Source: an uncultured Chitinophaga sp.
Lineage (GTDB): Bacteria; Bacteroidota; Bacteroidia; Chitinophagales; Chitinophagaceae
Assembly (NCBI RefSeq): GCF_902168175.1
Contig: NZ_CABHOU010000095.1
Coordinates: forward strand, 62,001 to 126,000
Reading direction: 5' to 3'
Length of the DNA: 64,000 bases
A model generated the notes under the pieces. The model was not told where the DNA came from, made no database searches, and was given only the letters and a program-made list of their open reading frames with translations. Of the stretch, positions 43,161-50,412 are shown in pieces. Positions within the stretch are counted from its first letter, which is position 1. Every line of letters starts with the position of its first letter. The translations under genes and the position numbers were made by a program.

Positions 43161-43946
43161 TCAAAGCGCCGGGATCTTCCCTCCATCCACGGGCAAACTT
43201 ATGCCGGTAATATAAGCTGCTGCAGGCGAAGCGAGGAATGCCACCGCTGCGCCAAACTCAGCCGGATCGCCAAACCGCTGCATTGGGATCTCCGCTTTCC
43301 ATTCAGCTTCGACTACCGATTTGTCAACCCCACGCTTCTGCGCATTGGTTTCGAACAGCGAAAAGAGGCGGTCGGTGGTCATGGAGCCGGGTAATACATT
43401 GTTTACTGTAATGCCGAAGGGCGCCAGTTCGGTCGCCAGGGTTTTGGCCCAGCCAGCTACAGCGGCACGGGTAGTGTTGGACACGCCCAGGCCTTTTAAG
43501 GGCGTTTTAACAGAAGTAGAAATTACCTGGATGATACGACCGTAGCCACTGCTTTTCATACCCGGCAACACCGTCTGCACCAGTACCTGGTTACAAACCA
43601 CGTGCATGGAAAAGGCTTTGACGAAGGCCTCGGGCTCGGCTTCGGTAATAGGGCCGGCAGCAGGGCCACCGGTATTGTTTACAAGGATATTCACCGCTTT
43701 TTGGGCCGTAATACCTGTAATAGCAGCCTTTACGCTATCCGGGTCGGTGAAATCGGCTGTTGCGTAACTGTGTTGCTGTTCCTGGGTAGTATCCAGCGTT
43801 TGCAGGGCATTTAACAGGGAGGTTTCGTTACGGCTAACCAATATGCAGTTAGCGCCCAACAGGGCCAGTTCGCGTGCGGAGGCCAGTCCCAGCCCTTGTG
43901 AGCCGCCACAGATCACGGCCGTTTTTCCTTTTAATGATAGTTCCAT
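43161..43946 (-). CDS. SDR family oxidoreductase, atypical active site
   Basis: A 261-residue short-chain dehydrogenase/reductase. The N-terminal nucleotide-binding motif is ICGGSQGLGLAS (TGxxxGxG type) and NNTGGPAAG replaces the usual NNAG. In the catalytic region VISTSVKTPLKGLGVSNTTRAAVAGWAKTLA the Ser and the Lys are present but the Tyr of YxxxK is replaced (SNTTR), as in a divergent SDR subfamily. Activity or substrate cannot be assigned. C-terminal ending GISLPVDGGKIPAL is typical. It abuts the 21-bp array. Confidence 0.88.
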   Translation of the reverse strand: MELSLKGKTAVICGGSQGLGLASARELALLGANCILVSRNETSLLNALQTLDTTQEQQHSYATADFTDPDSVKAAITGITAQKAVNILVNNTGGPAAGPITEAEPEAFVKAFSMHVVCNQVLVQTVLPGMKSSGYGRIIQVISTSVKTPLKGLGVSNTTRAAVAGWAKTLATELAPFGITVNNVLPGSMTTDRLFSLFETNAQKRGVDKSVVEAEWKAEIPMQRFGDPAEFGAAVAFLASPAAAYITGISLPVDGGKIPAL

Positions 43947-44033
43947 TTGTTAAAATTAACACCCTGCGGCCTTTCCGCCAACCGTTAAATGCAGCACGAA
44001 TTTGGAATTTCGGTTTTTATCGGTATTTTTCAC

Positions 44034-44041
44034 TACGTTTG
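44034..44041 (+). promoter_or_regulatory. Probable -7 box TACGTTTG of the DUF4290-murA unit
   Basis: Exact TAnnTTTG match about 145 nt upstream of the DUF4290 ATG, in an otherwise empty 240-bp gap. Confidence 0.35.
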
Positions 44042-44185
44042 CAAAATATATAGGTTTACCGCAATTTAAACTTACACTTACGGCAATCCGCTACCAAGGC
44101 ACAAAGAAAACCTCCTGTGTTCCCTCGCGTTTAGGATGCCGGTTATTAAGCAAAACACATATTTTCGATTACTTAAAAGTGCGTG

Positions 44186-44920
44186 ATGGAATATAATACC
44201 ACCAGAAGCCATATGATCATGAAGGAGTATGGCCGGAACATCCAGAAAATGGTGCAATACCTGTTGACGATAGAGAACGATGAACATCGCCAGGCTAATG
44301 CTATGGCGTTGATAGAGCTGATGGGCACACTTAACCCGCATTTACGCAACGTAGAAGATTTCCGTCATAAATTATGGGATCACCTGTTCCTCATATCAGA
44401 TTTTAAACTGAATGTAGAATCGCCCTATCCCATTCCCACCCGCGAAACGCTGAAAAGAAAGCCGGAGCGCCTGGCTTATCCGAAAAAATATCCCCGTAAC
44501 CGTCACTTTGGTAAAAACCTGGAGATGATTATGGACAAGGCTATTAAAGAAGAAAATCCGGAAAAGAAAGAAGGGTTTACCCAGTGCGTAGGCAACTACA
44601 TGAAACTGGCGTATACCAACTGGCATAAAGAAAGTGTACACGACGATGCCATCCGCACCGAACTGAATACGATCAGTAAAGGTCAGTTGGAATATCACCC
44701 TGGTGGTGGCGGCAAAACGCCTGTCGATAACTTCAGCGCCAGCGCATCTGAACAGCAGGCAGCGTTCCGTCAGCAAACGGCACAAGCCAGCGGTAACTCC
44801 GGTAAGCGTAAAAACTACCAGCAGAACAAGTTCAAGAACAATAACAACGGCGGCAATAGCAATAACAACAAGCAAGGCAACAAACACAACAACAACAAAT
44901 ACAAAAATAGGAACAAGTGA
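44186..44920 (+). CDS. DUF4290 domain-containing protein
   Basis: A 244-residue protein. Residues 1-170 are the DUF4290 domain (MEYNTTRSHMIMKEYGRNIQ, QANAMALIELMGTLNPHLRNVEDFRHKLWDHL, YTNWHKESVHDDAI), found only in Bacteroidota and of unknown function. Residues 185-244 are a low-complexity Gln/Asn/Lys-rich tail. It overlaps the GTG start of murA by 4 nt (GTGA), a linkage conserved in many Bacteroidota and suggesting a role in envelope growth. ATG at 44186 follows a GTG that could also serve. The tail's AAC/AAT repeats may be prone to slippage. Confidence 0.85.
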   Translation: MEYNTTRSHMIMKEYGRNIQKMVQYLLTIENDEHRQANAMALIELMGTLNPHLRNVEDFRHKLWDHLFLISDFKLNVESPYPIPTRETLKRKPERLAYPKKYPRNRHFGKNLEMIMDKAIKEENPEKKEGFTQCVGNYMKLAYTNWHKESVHDDAIRTELNTISKGQLEYHPGGGGKTPVDNFSASASEQQAAFRQQTAQASGNSGKRKNYQQNKFKNNNNGGNSNNNKQGNKHNNNKYKNRNK

Positions 44921-46227
44921 GTAGCAACGCTTTTGAAGTACGCGGTGGCAACCGTTTGAAAGGAGAAATTATTCCGCAGGGCGCTAAGAACGAAGCATTA
45001 CAAATTATAAGCGCAGTTCTGCTTACCCCCGAGAAAGTTACTATCAGCAACATCCCCGACATTGTAGACGTAAATCTGCTGATCGAATTACTGGGCGATA
45101 TGGGTGTAAAGATTAACCGCACCAGTCGCGATACATGCGAATTCCAGGCCGATAACATCGATATTCCTTACCTCCAGAGCGCCGAGTTCAAAAAGAAATC
45201 AGGTCGCCTGCGCGGTTCTGTTATGATAGCCGGTCCACTGCTGGCCCGTTTCGGAAAAGCTTATATTCCTAAACCCGGTGGCGACAAAATCGGTCGCCGC
45301 AGGCTCGATACACACATCATCGGCTTTGAAAAACTGGGTGTAAAGTTCGTGTACGATAATGATGATAACTACTTCCGCCTGGAAACAGATGGTTTGAAAG
45401 GCACGTTTATGTTGCTGGATGAACCTTCTGTAACCGGTACCGCCAACATTCTGATGGCAGCGGTAATGGCCAGCGGTGCTACTACCATATATAACGCAGC
45501 CTGTGAACCTTATCTCCAGCAGTTGAGCAAAATGCTGAACCGCATGGGTGCCAAGATCAGTGGCGTTGGTTCCAACATGCTTATTATCGAAGGCGTTACC
45601 AGCCTTAAAGGCACCACGCACAGCATGCTGCCCGATATGATCGAGATCGGCTCCTTCATTGGTCTCGCTGCCATGACGCAGAGTGAGATCACCATTAAAA
45701 ATGCGGGTATCGAGAACCTGGGTATCATTCCCGAAAAGTTCAGATCACTGGGCATACAAATGGAGTTCCGTGGCGACGATATTTATATCCCGCAGCAGGA
45801 CATGTACGAAATCCAAACATTCATCGACGGTTCTATTCTCACTATTTCTGACCACCCATGGCCCGGCTTTACGCCCGACCTGCTGAGCATTGTGCTGGTA
45901 GTAGCCACGCAGGCGAAAGGTTCGGTGATGATCCACCAGAAGATGTTCGAAAGCCGCCTGTTTTTCGTGGATAAACTGATAGACATGGGCGCGCAGATCA
46001 TTCTCTGCGATCCGCACCGCGCCGCTGTTATCGGTTTGGGCCGTCAGCATAAACTGCGCGGTATAACAATGTCGTCACCCGATATACGTGCCGGTGTTTC
46101 CCTGCTGATCGCTGCACTAAGCGCCGAAGGTAAGAGTACCATCTACAATATTGACCAGATTGACCGTGGGTATCAATATATCGATACCCGTCTTACTGCA
46201 CTGGGCGCCGATATCAAACGTATCTAA
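44917..46227 (+). CDS. murA: UDP-N-acetylglucosamine 1-carboxyvinyltransferase (Asp-type, predicted fosfomycin-resistant)
   Basis: A 436-residue EPT-fold enzyme adding enolpyruvate from PEP to UDP-GlcNAc, the first committed step of peptidoglycan synthesis. Conserved KNEALQI, SGRLRGSVMIAGPLLARFG and RAGVSLLIAALSAEGKS are present. In the active loop the usual PGGC.IG.R is PGGDKIGRRRLD, so Asp123 replaces the Cys that fosfomycin alkylates; the same change gives natural fosfomycin resistance in mycobacteria and chlamydiae. Start GTG at 44917 overlaps the DUF4290 stop. Followed by a terminator, then gmk. Confidence 0.96.
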   Translation: MSSNAFEVRGGNRLKGEIIPQGAKNEALQIISAVLLTPEKVTISNIPDIVDVNLLIELLGDMGVKINRTSRDTCEFQADNIDIPYLQSAEFKKKSGRLRGSVMIAGPLLARFGKAYIPKPGGDKIGRRRLDTHIIGFEKLGVKFVYDNDDNYFRLETDGLKGTFMLLDEPSVTGTANILMAAVMASGATTIYNAACEPYLQQLSKMLNRMGAKISGVGSNMLIIEGVTSLKGTTHSMLPDMIEIGSFIGLAAMTQSEITIKNAGIENLGIIPEKFRSLGIQMEFRGDDIYIPQQDMYEIQTFIDGSILTISDHPWPGFTPDLLSIVLVVATQAKGSVMIHQKMFESRLFFVDKLIDMGAQIILCDPHRAAVIGLGRQHKLRGITMSSPDIRAGVSLLIAALSAEGKSTIYNIDQIDRGYQYIDTRLTALGADIKRI

Positions 46228-46244
46228 TAAAAATATTCTGATAG

Positions 46245-46281
46245 AAAAAGGAGAAGAGGCCAACAACCTTTTCTCCTTTTT
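46245..46281 (+). terminator. Terminator after murA
   Basis: 15-bp stem with one mismatch (AAAAAGGAGAAGAGG / CCTTTTCTCCTTTTT, 46245-46259 and 46267-46281), loop CCAACAA region, T-rich end. Confidence 0.8.
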
Positions 46282-46293
46282 TATTTTCTGCGT

Positions 46294-46301
46294 TATTTTT
46301 G
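46294..46301 (+). promoter_or_regulatory. -7 box TATTTTTG directly before gmk
   Basis: Exact TAnnTTTG ending 4 nt before the gmk ATG (46306), so the transcript would begin at about the start codon. Confidence 0.5.
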
Positions 46302-46305
46302 CACG

Positions 46306-46875
46306 ATGACAGCAGGAAAGATCATTATCATTACCGCCCCCTCCGGCGCAGGAAAAACCACCATCGTAAAGAAGTTACTGAGCGAAATGCCTGACCTGGC
46401 TTTTTCCGTATCCGCCGCTACCCGCGAAGCCCGCGCAGGGGAAGTGCATGGCCGGGACTACTACTTTCTTACCCCGGATGACTTTCAGCAAAAAATAGAA
46501 GCAAACGCATTTGCCGAGTACGAAATGGTGTATGCCGGCAAATACTACGGTACCCTCAGGAGCGAACTGGAACGTATCTGGTCTGCCGGAAAGGTGCCAA
46601 TGGTGGATATAGACGTAAAAGGGGCGCTTTCCATTAAAGAAAAGTACCACGGTCATGCCCTTACGATATTTATACAGCCCCCTTCCATAGATGCGCTTCG
46701 TGAAAGACTGGGTGGCCGCGGTTCAGAAACCCAGGCATCCCTGGAAGAGCGGTTGGGTAAAGCCCGCTACGAACTGTCCTTTTCGCACGAGTTCGACTGG
46801 ATTGTGGTGAACGAACACCTGGACGCGGCTTACAACGAGGTAAAGGATATCGTGGAAGGATTTCTGCGAAGCTAA
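46306..46875 (+). CDS. gmk: Guanylate kinase
   Basis: A 189-residue P-loop kinase converting GMP to GDP. Walker A is TAPSGAGKTTIVKKLL; the GMP-binding segment is SVSAATREARAGEVHGRDYYFLTPDDF (the usual TTR[PA]PR is ATREAR), then YEMVYAGKYYGT and VDIDVKGALSIK. Length and order match. It begins four nucleotides behind a -7 box, apparently leaderless. Not overlapped with the CNNM-domain gene downstream (90-nt gap with another box). Confidence 0.96.
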   Translation: MTAGKIIIITAPSGAGKTTIVKKLLSEMPDLAFSVSAATREARAGEVHGRDYYFLTPDDFQQKIEANAFAEYEMVYAGKYYGTLRSELERIWSAGKVPMVDIDVKGALSIKEKYHGHALTIFIQPPSIDALRERLGGRGSETQASLEERLGKARYELSFSHEFDWIVVNEHLDAAYNEVKDIVEGFLRS

Positions 46876-46952
46876 ACGTACGGTACATTTTTTGACTAAC
46901 CGGCCGGATAGCGGCAAGGTTTTAAGGCTGCGTACAAATAACAAGAATCCTT

Positions 46953-46960
46953 TATCTTTG
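46953..46960 (+). promoter_or_regulatory. -7 box TATCTTTG directly before the CNNM/CBS gene
   Basis: Exact TAnnTTTG ending 5 nt before the ATG at 46966; leaderless or near-leaderless start, same spacing as gmk. Confidence 0.45.
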
Positions 46961-46965
46961 TTAGG

Positions 46966-48234
46966 ATGGATATTTATACTATAATCTTATTAGCGGCCCT
47001 CATTTTACTTGCCGGCTTCTTTGCCGGTATGGAAACAGCCTTTGCCAACGTGAATAAACTGAGCATAGAACTGAAGAGAAAACAGGGACGTGCTACAGGT
47101 AAGATACTGGCCGGCTTCAATGAAAACCCCGCGAGAATACTGGCCACCAGCCTTATTGGTCTTACTATTTCCACGGTAATATACAGCATGCTGTTTGCCG
47201 GTTTGCTGGATCCTTTGTGGGATTATTTCATTCCGCAGCAGGATACGTCGCGGTTATTGCCTATCCTGTTGTTCATAGAAATTGTGGTGGCTACGCTCAT
47301 CATCCTGTTTTTTGGCTTTTTTATCCCGCGCAGCGTATTCCGTTCCCGCCCCGAGGCATTGCTGAGCTTTTTCGCCCTGCCTATTTCCCTGCTTACCAAA
47401 CCACTTTATATACTCGGCAACGTGCTGGTATCTATTTCAGAATGGATACTGAAGTACCTGTTTAATGTACGTATTGTTGAAAATAAGAGTTCCTTCGCAC
47501 GCGTAGACGTAGAACATTACATCCGCCAGTCGCACCAGCATATGGGCGAAGGTCAGGACCTTAACACCGAATTATTCGAAAACGCGCTGTCGCTGGTACA
47601 CGTTAAAATCCGCGGTTGCCTTATTCCCCGCAAGGAAATAGAAGCTCTGGACATTACGAGTCCGATTTCCGACGCACGGAAGAAGTTCATGGAAACTAAA
47701 TTGTCTAAAATTATCATCTACGAACAAAACATCGACAGCATACTTGGTTATGTTCACCAGCTGGATATGTTTAAGAACCCGTCAGATATCCGTTCGGTGA
47801 TCCATCCGATACTGGCGGTGCCTGAAACCATGAGCGCCATCGACCTGCTGAGTAAGTTTAACAAGGAAAGAAGAAGCATTGCCTGGGTAGTAGACGAATT
47901 TGGCGGTACAGCCGGTATTGTGACGATTGAAGACGTGCTGGAAGAGATATTCGGAGATATTAAAGACGAACACGACGTAGAAGAGTTTGTAGAGAAACAG
48001 ATTGCTGAAAAAGAATACATTTTCTCCGGCAGGCTCGAACTCGATTACCTGAATGAGAAGTACGGATTCGATTTTCCGGAGGATGAAAGTGAAACTTTAA
48101 GCGGTTATATCATCACTCATCATGAAACAATCCCCAAGTTAAAGGAGCGGATTATCATCGATGACTACGAATTTGACGTGCTTAATGTCACTGATACACG
48201 TATCGAAATGGTGAAATTGAAGATTCTGAACTGA
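46966..48234 (+). CDS. Hemolysin-family CNNM/CBS/CorC membrane protein
   Basis: A 422-residue inner-membrane protein: CNNM (DUF21) domain with four helices (about 1-190, GFFAGMETAFANVNKLSIEL is the signature), a CBS pair (about 205-330, IPRKEIEALDITSPISDARKKF; AWVVDEFGGTAGIVTIEDVLEEIFGDIKDEHD), and a C-terminal CorC_HlyC domain (about 340-422). Such proteins are magnesium/cobalt exporters or relatives; in Bacteroidota a paralogue (GldE) is tied to gliding, but this sequence fits the general hemolysin group better. Acts at the inner membrane. Downstream of gmk; separate promoter box. Confidence 0.85.
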   Translation: MDIYTIILLAALILLAGFFAGMETAFANVNKLSIELKRKQGRATGKILAGFNENPARILATSLIGLTISTVIYSMLFAGLLDPLWDYFIPQQDTSRLLPILLFIEIVVATLIILFFGFFIPRSVFRSRPEALLSFFALPISLLTKPLYILGNVLVSISEWILKYLFNVRIVENKSSFARVDVEHYIRQSHQHMGEGQDLNTELFENALSLVHVKIRGCLIPRKEIEALDITSPISDARKKFMETKLSKIIIYEQNIDSILGYVHQLDMFKNPSDIRSVIHPILAVPETMSAIDLLSKFNKERRSIAWVVDEFGGTAGIVTIEDVLEEIFGDIKDEHDVEEFVEKQIAEKEYIFSGRLELDYLNEKYGFDFPEDESETLSGYIITHHETIPKLKERIIIDDYEFDVLNVTDTRIEMVKLKILN

Positions 48235-48595
48235 TAAAACGCGTATGAAAGGCACATTTTTTTACTACGCCGAAAGGTATGGTACTAAATAAGCCCACAG
48301 CAGGTGAAAATGAAGGTGCGATAATGTTGCAGGTGATTTTATAGATCTTTTAGTGAAATACGGACCCATCCGCGACCGTCTTTTAGACTCAGTAGTTCAA
48401 GACGTTAGGGATATTATTTTTTAAGAATTAATTCAAATTATCATATTCTCAAAAGATTAGAGGTTTTCTAAAAAGTAGTAGTAATTTAACCTTCGGATTA
48501 TTAATTCATCTATTTTTTTCTAACACTATGATTTGATTTTTGTTAAAAGGTTGTAAAAAACTTTGTTGTAACATTGATAATACAAGATTTCTTTC

Positions 48596-48603
48596 TATTT
48601 TTG
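48596..48603 (+). promoter_or_regulatory. Promoter TTG-N19-TATTTTTG of candidate ncRNA
   Basis: TTG at 48574-48576 and TATTTTTG at 48596-48603, 19 nt apart; predicted start near 48610. Confidence 0.5.
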
Positions 48604-48609
48604 TTTTAG

Positions 48610-48783
48610 AAATTTGAACGCTCTCTGACAGTAATGACTTACAGAAATTTAGCTTGCCAATTAAATGTGTAAGTGATTATTTAAGAAGCAATAAAGACAT
48701 TCTCGAATTCAACTTTTTTGGGGTTAACAAACAATGGATGAAAGGCCGGCTCTTGATTCTTCTCGGGCTGGCTCTTTTTTTTG
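48610..48783 (+). ncRNA. Candidate structured non-coding RNA between the CNNM gene and tatC
   Basis: About 175 nt between a good promoter and a terminator (stem GCCGGCTC / GGGCTGGC, 48745-48752 and 48765-48772, with two G-U pairs, then T8). An internal hairpin is formed by ACTTACA and TGTAAGT (near 48636 and 48668). No frame of useful length. It could be a 6S-like or regulatory RNA, or the attenuated leader of tatC; no family is recognised. Confidence 0.45.
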
Positions 48784-48897
48784 CCCTAACTCTTCCTTCC
48801 CCGTCTTTTCCTGAATCGGTTTTGCAATACAACTGTCCGCTTGTCTAATTTTCGGTGTTTCCGACTATTTCCTTTCTTTTTCCGTACATCTTCTTAG

Positions 48898-48930
48898 TTG
48901 CAATATATTGGTGTCCATCATCTATATTTG
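48898..48930 (+). promoter_or_regulatory. Promoter TTG-N22-TATATTTG of tatC
   Basis: TTG at 48898-48900, exact TATATTTG at 48923-48930, then 23 nt to the ATG at 48954 with AGGAGA in between as ribosome-binding site. Confidence 0.55.
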
Positions 48931-48953
48931 TGTCCTTTACTATCAGGAGAAAC

Positions 48954-49799
48954 ATGTTAAAGAAGTTATTCAGCAATAATGAGGATAAGGCCGAAATGTC
49001 GTTTTTTGATCACCTGGAGGCCCTTCGCTGGCATTTGGTTAGATCCGCTTTCGCAATTATAGCCTTGAGTATAGTAGGTTTTATTTATACCAAAGAGATA
49101 TTGGACTACGTGGTGTTTGGCCCAACTAATGCCAACTTCCCTTCCTATCGCTGGTTGTGCAGTCTTAGCAATTTGCTGGGCATGGGCGATAAGCTGTGTA
49201 TGTCGCCGGTGAAGTTCGACTTCCTGAACACCAAAATGACCGGTATGGTGATGTTGCAATTCAAAGTAGCCCTCATCGTTGGTGTTCTTGGTTCTCTGCC
49301 CTATATATTCTGGGAGTTCTGGCAATTTGTAAAGCCAGCCCTGAAAGAAAGAGAACTTAAAGGATCCAAAGGCATTATTTTCTGGGTATCCTCACAATTC
49401 TTCCTGGGTGTGGCTTTCAGCTATTTCCTGATAGCGCCTTTCACCATCAACTTCCTGGCTGGTTATAATGTAACTGACAAAGTAGAAAACAAATTCCTGT
49501 TCGACGATTACTTTGGTTTGCTGTCGCAGATAGTATTTGGTATGGGTATACTGTTCGAGTTGCCTGTACTGGTATATTTCCTCGCAAAACTCGGCGTACT
49601 GGGCCCCACCTTTATGCGCACCTACCGCCGCCACGCCATTGTGGTGTTGCTGGTACTGGCTGCGGTAATTACGCCGCCCGATGTGCTGGACCAATTACTT
49701 GTATTCATACCTTTGTACATGTTGTATGAGATCAGTATTATCATTTCTGCCAGGGTGTACCGCAAACGTGAGGAAGCAGAAGCAGAAGAGTGGTCGTAA
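48954..49799 (+). CDS. tatC: Twin-arginine translocase subunit TatC
   Basis: A 281-residue inner-membrane protein with six transmembrane helices, the receptor for twin-arginine signal peptides. Signature segments: MSFFDHLEALRWHLVRSAFAI at the N-terminus, FWEFWQFVKPALKERELKGSKG after helix 2 (conserved FxxPxL..E), and TPPDVLDQLLVFIPLYMLYE near helix 6. The ATG at 48954 with RBS AGGAGA is preferred; an upstream in-frame ATG at 48855 would add 33 residues across the promoter. tatA/B are not adjacent. Probably co-transcribed with rpiB (36-nt gap). Confidence 0.94.
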   Translation: MLKKLFSNNEDKAEMSFFDHLEALRWHLVRSAFAIIALSIVGFIYTKEILDYVVFGPTNANFPSYRWLCSLSNLLGMGDKLCMSPVKFDFLNTKMTGMVMLQFKVALIVGVLGSLPYIFWEFWQFVKPALKERELKGSKGIIFWVSSQFFLGVAFSYFLIAPFTINFLAGYNVTDKVENKFLFDDYFGLLSQIVFGMGILFELPVLVYFLAKLGVLGPTFMRTYRRHAIVVLLVLAAVITPPDVLDQLLVFIPLYMLYEISIIISARVYRKREEAEAEEWS

Positions 49800-49835
49800 C
49801 AGCATTATCAACTAACAGATTTAACTGAACATTAT

Positions 49836-50294
49836 ATGGAACAAAATACTTTTGATCTGTCGTTACCAGTAGCTATCGGAAGTGATCATGCGGGATATGA
49901 ATATAAAGAGGAGATCATTTCTTACCTGGAAGGGAAAGGCATAAAGATTAAAGATTTTGGAACAAATTCTCCCGACTCGGTAGATTACCCTGATTATGCT
50001 CACCCGGTGAGTGAAGCAGTGGAGAAGGGCGAAGTCGCATTTGGTATATTGGTTTGCGGAAGCGGCAATGGTGTGGCGATTACCGCCAACAAACACCAGG
50101 GTATACGTGCTGCTATTTGCTGGGGCGAAGAACTGGCCCGCCTGGCGCGCGGCCACAATAATGCCAATATTATCAGCATTCCCTCCCGCTTCGTAGACAC
50201 TTCGGTGGCGCAACAAATGGTGGATACCTTTATGGCTACCCCATTCGAAGGTGGCCGCCATGCCAACAGGGTGAACAAGATCGCCTGCGCTTAA
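49836..50294 (+). CDS. rpiB: Ribose-5-phosphate isomerase B
   Basis: A 152-residue LacAB/RpiB-fold sugar-phosphate isomerase interconverting ribose-5-P and ribulose-5-P in the pentose phosphate pathway. Conserved features: IGSDHAGYEYKEEI (His/Asp of the phosphate site), SVDYPDYAHPVSEAV, FGILVCGSGNGVAITANKHQGIRAA with the catalytic Cys in VCGSGNG, and NNANIISIPSRF. Length as expected. Follows tatC closely; ended by a strong terminator. Confidence 0.94.
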   Translation: MEQNTFDLSLPVAIGSDHAGYEYKEEIISYLEGKGIKIKDFGTNSPDSVDYPDYAHPVSEAVEKGEVAFGILVCGSGNGVAITANKHQGIRAAICWGEELARLARGHNNANIISIPSRFVDTSVAQQMVDTFMATPFEGGRHANRVNKIACA

Positions 50295-50338
50295 CGTACC
50301 GCGGTTAGGGCCGTTAATACGGCAGTGAACAAGATATT

Positions 50339-50372
50339 TACCGGCAATAGGCAACTATTGCCGGTATGTTTT
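50339..50372 (+). terminator. Terminator after rpiB
   Basis: 12-bp perfect stem TACCGGCAATAG / CTATTGCCGGTA (50339-50350, 50355-50366), loop GCAA, then TGTTTTT. Confidence 0.9.
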
Positions 50373-50412
50373 TGAACCGGTACTTATCTTTTTGAACCAA
50401 CATCTCTGCATA

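Noticed and set aside
42742..43394. Three overlapping frames of 111-157 codons in the 21-bp array
   Set aside because: Open only because the period is a multiple of three; no signal, start context or domain, and two run into the SDR gene antisense.
44002..44196. 64-codon frame upstream of the DUF4290 gene
   Set aside because: Overlaps the promoter box and the DUF4290 start; no domain or coding character.
48340..48425. Protein-like stretch reading GDFIDLLVKYGPIRDRLLDS, possibly a hAT-type transposase remnant
   Set aside because: Only about 30 codons without a start and no flanking inverted repeats; chance cannot be excluded.
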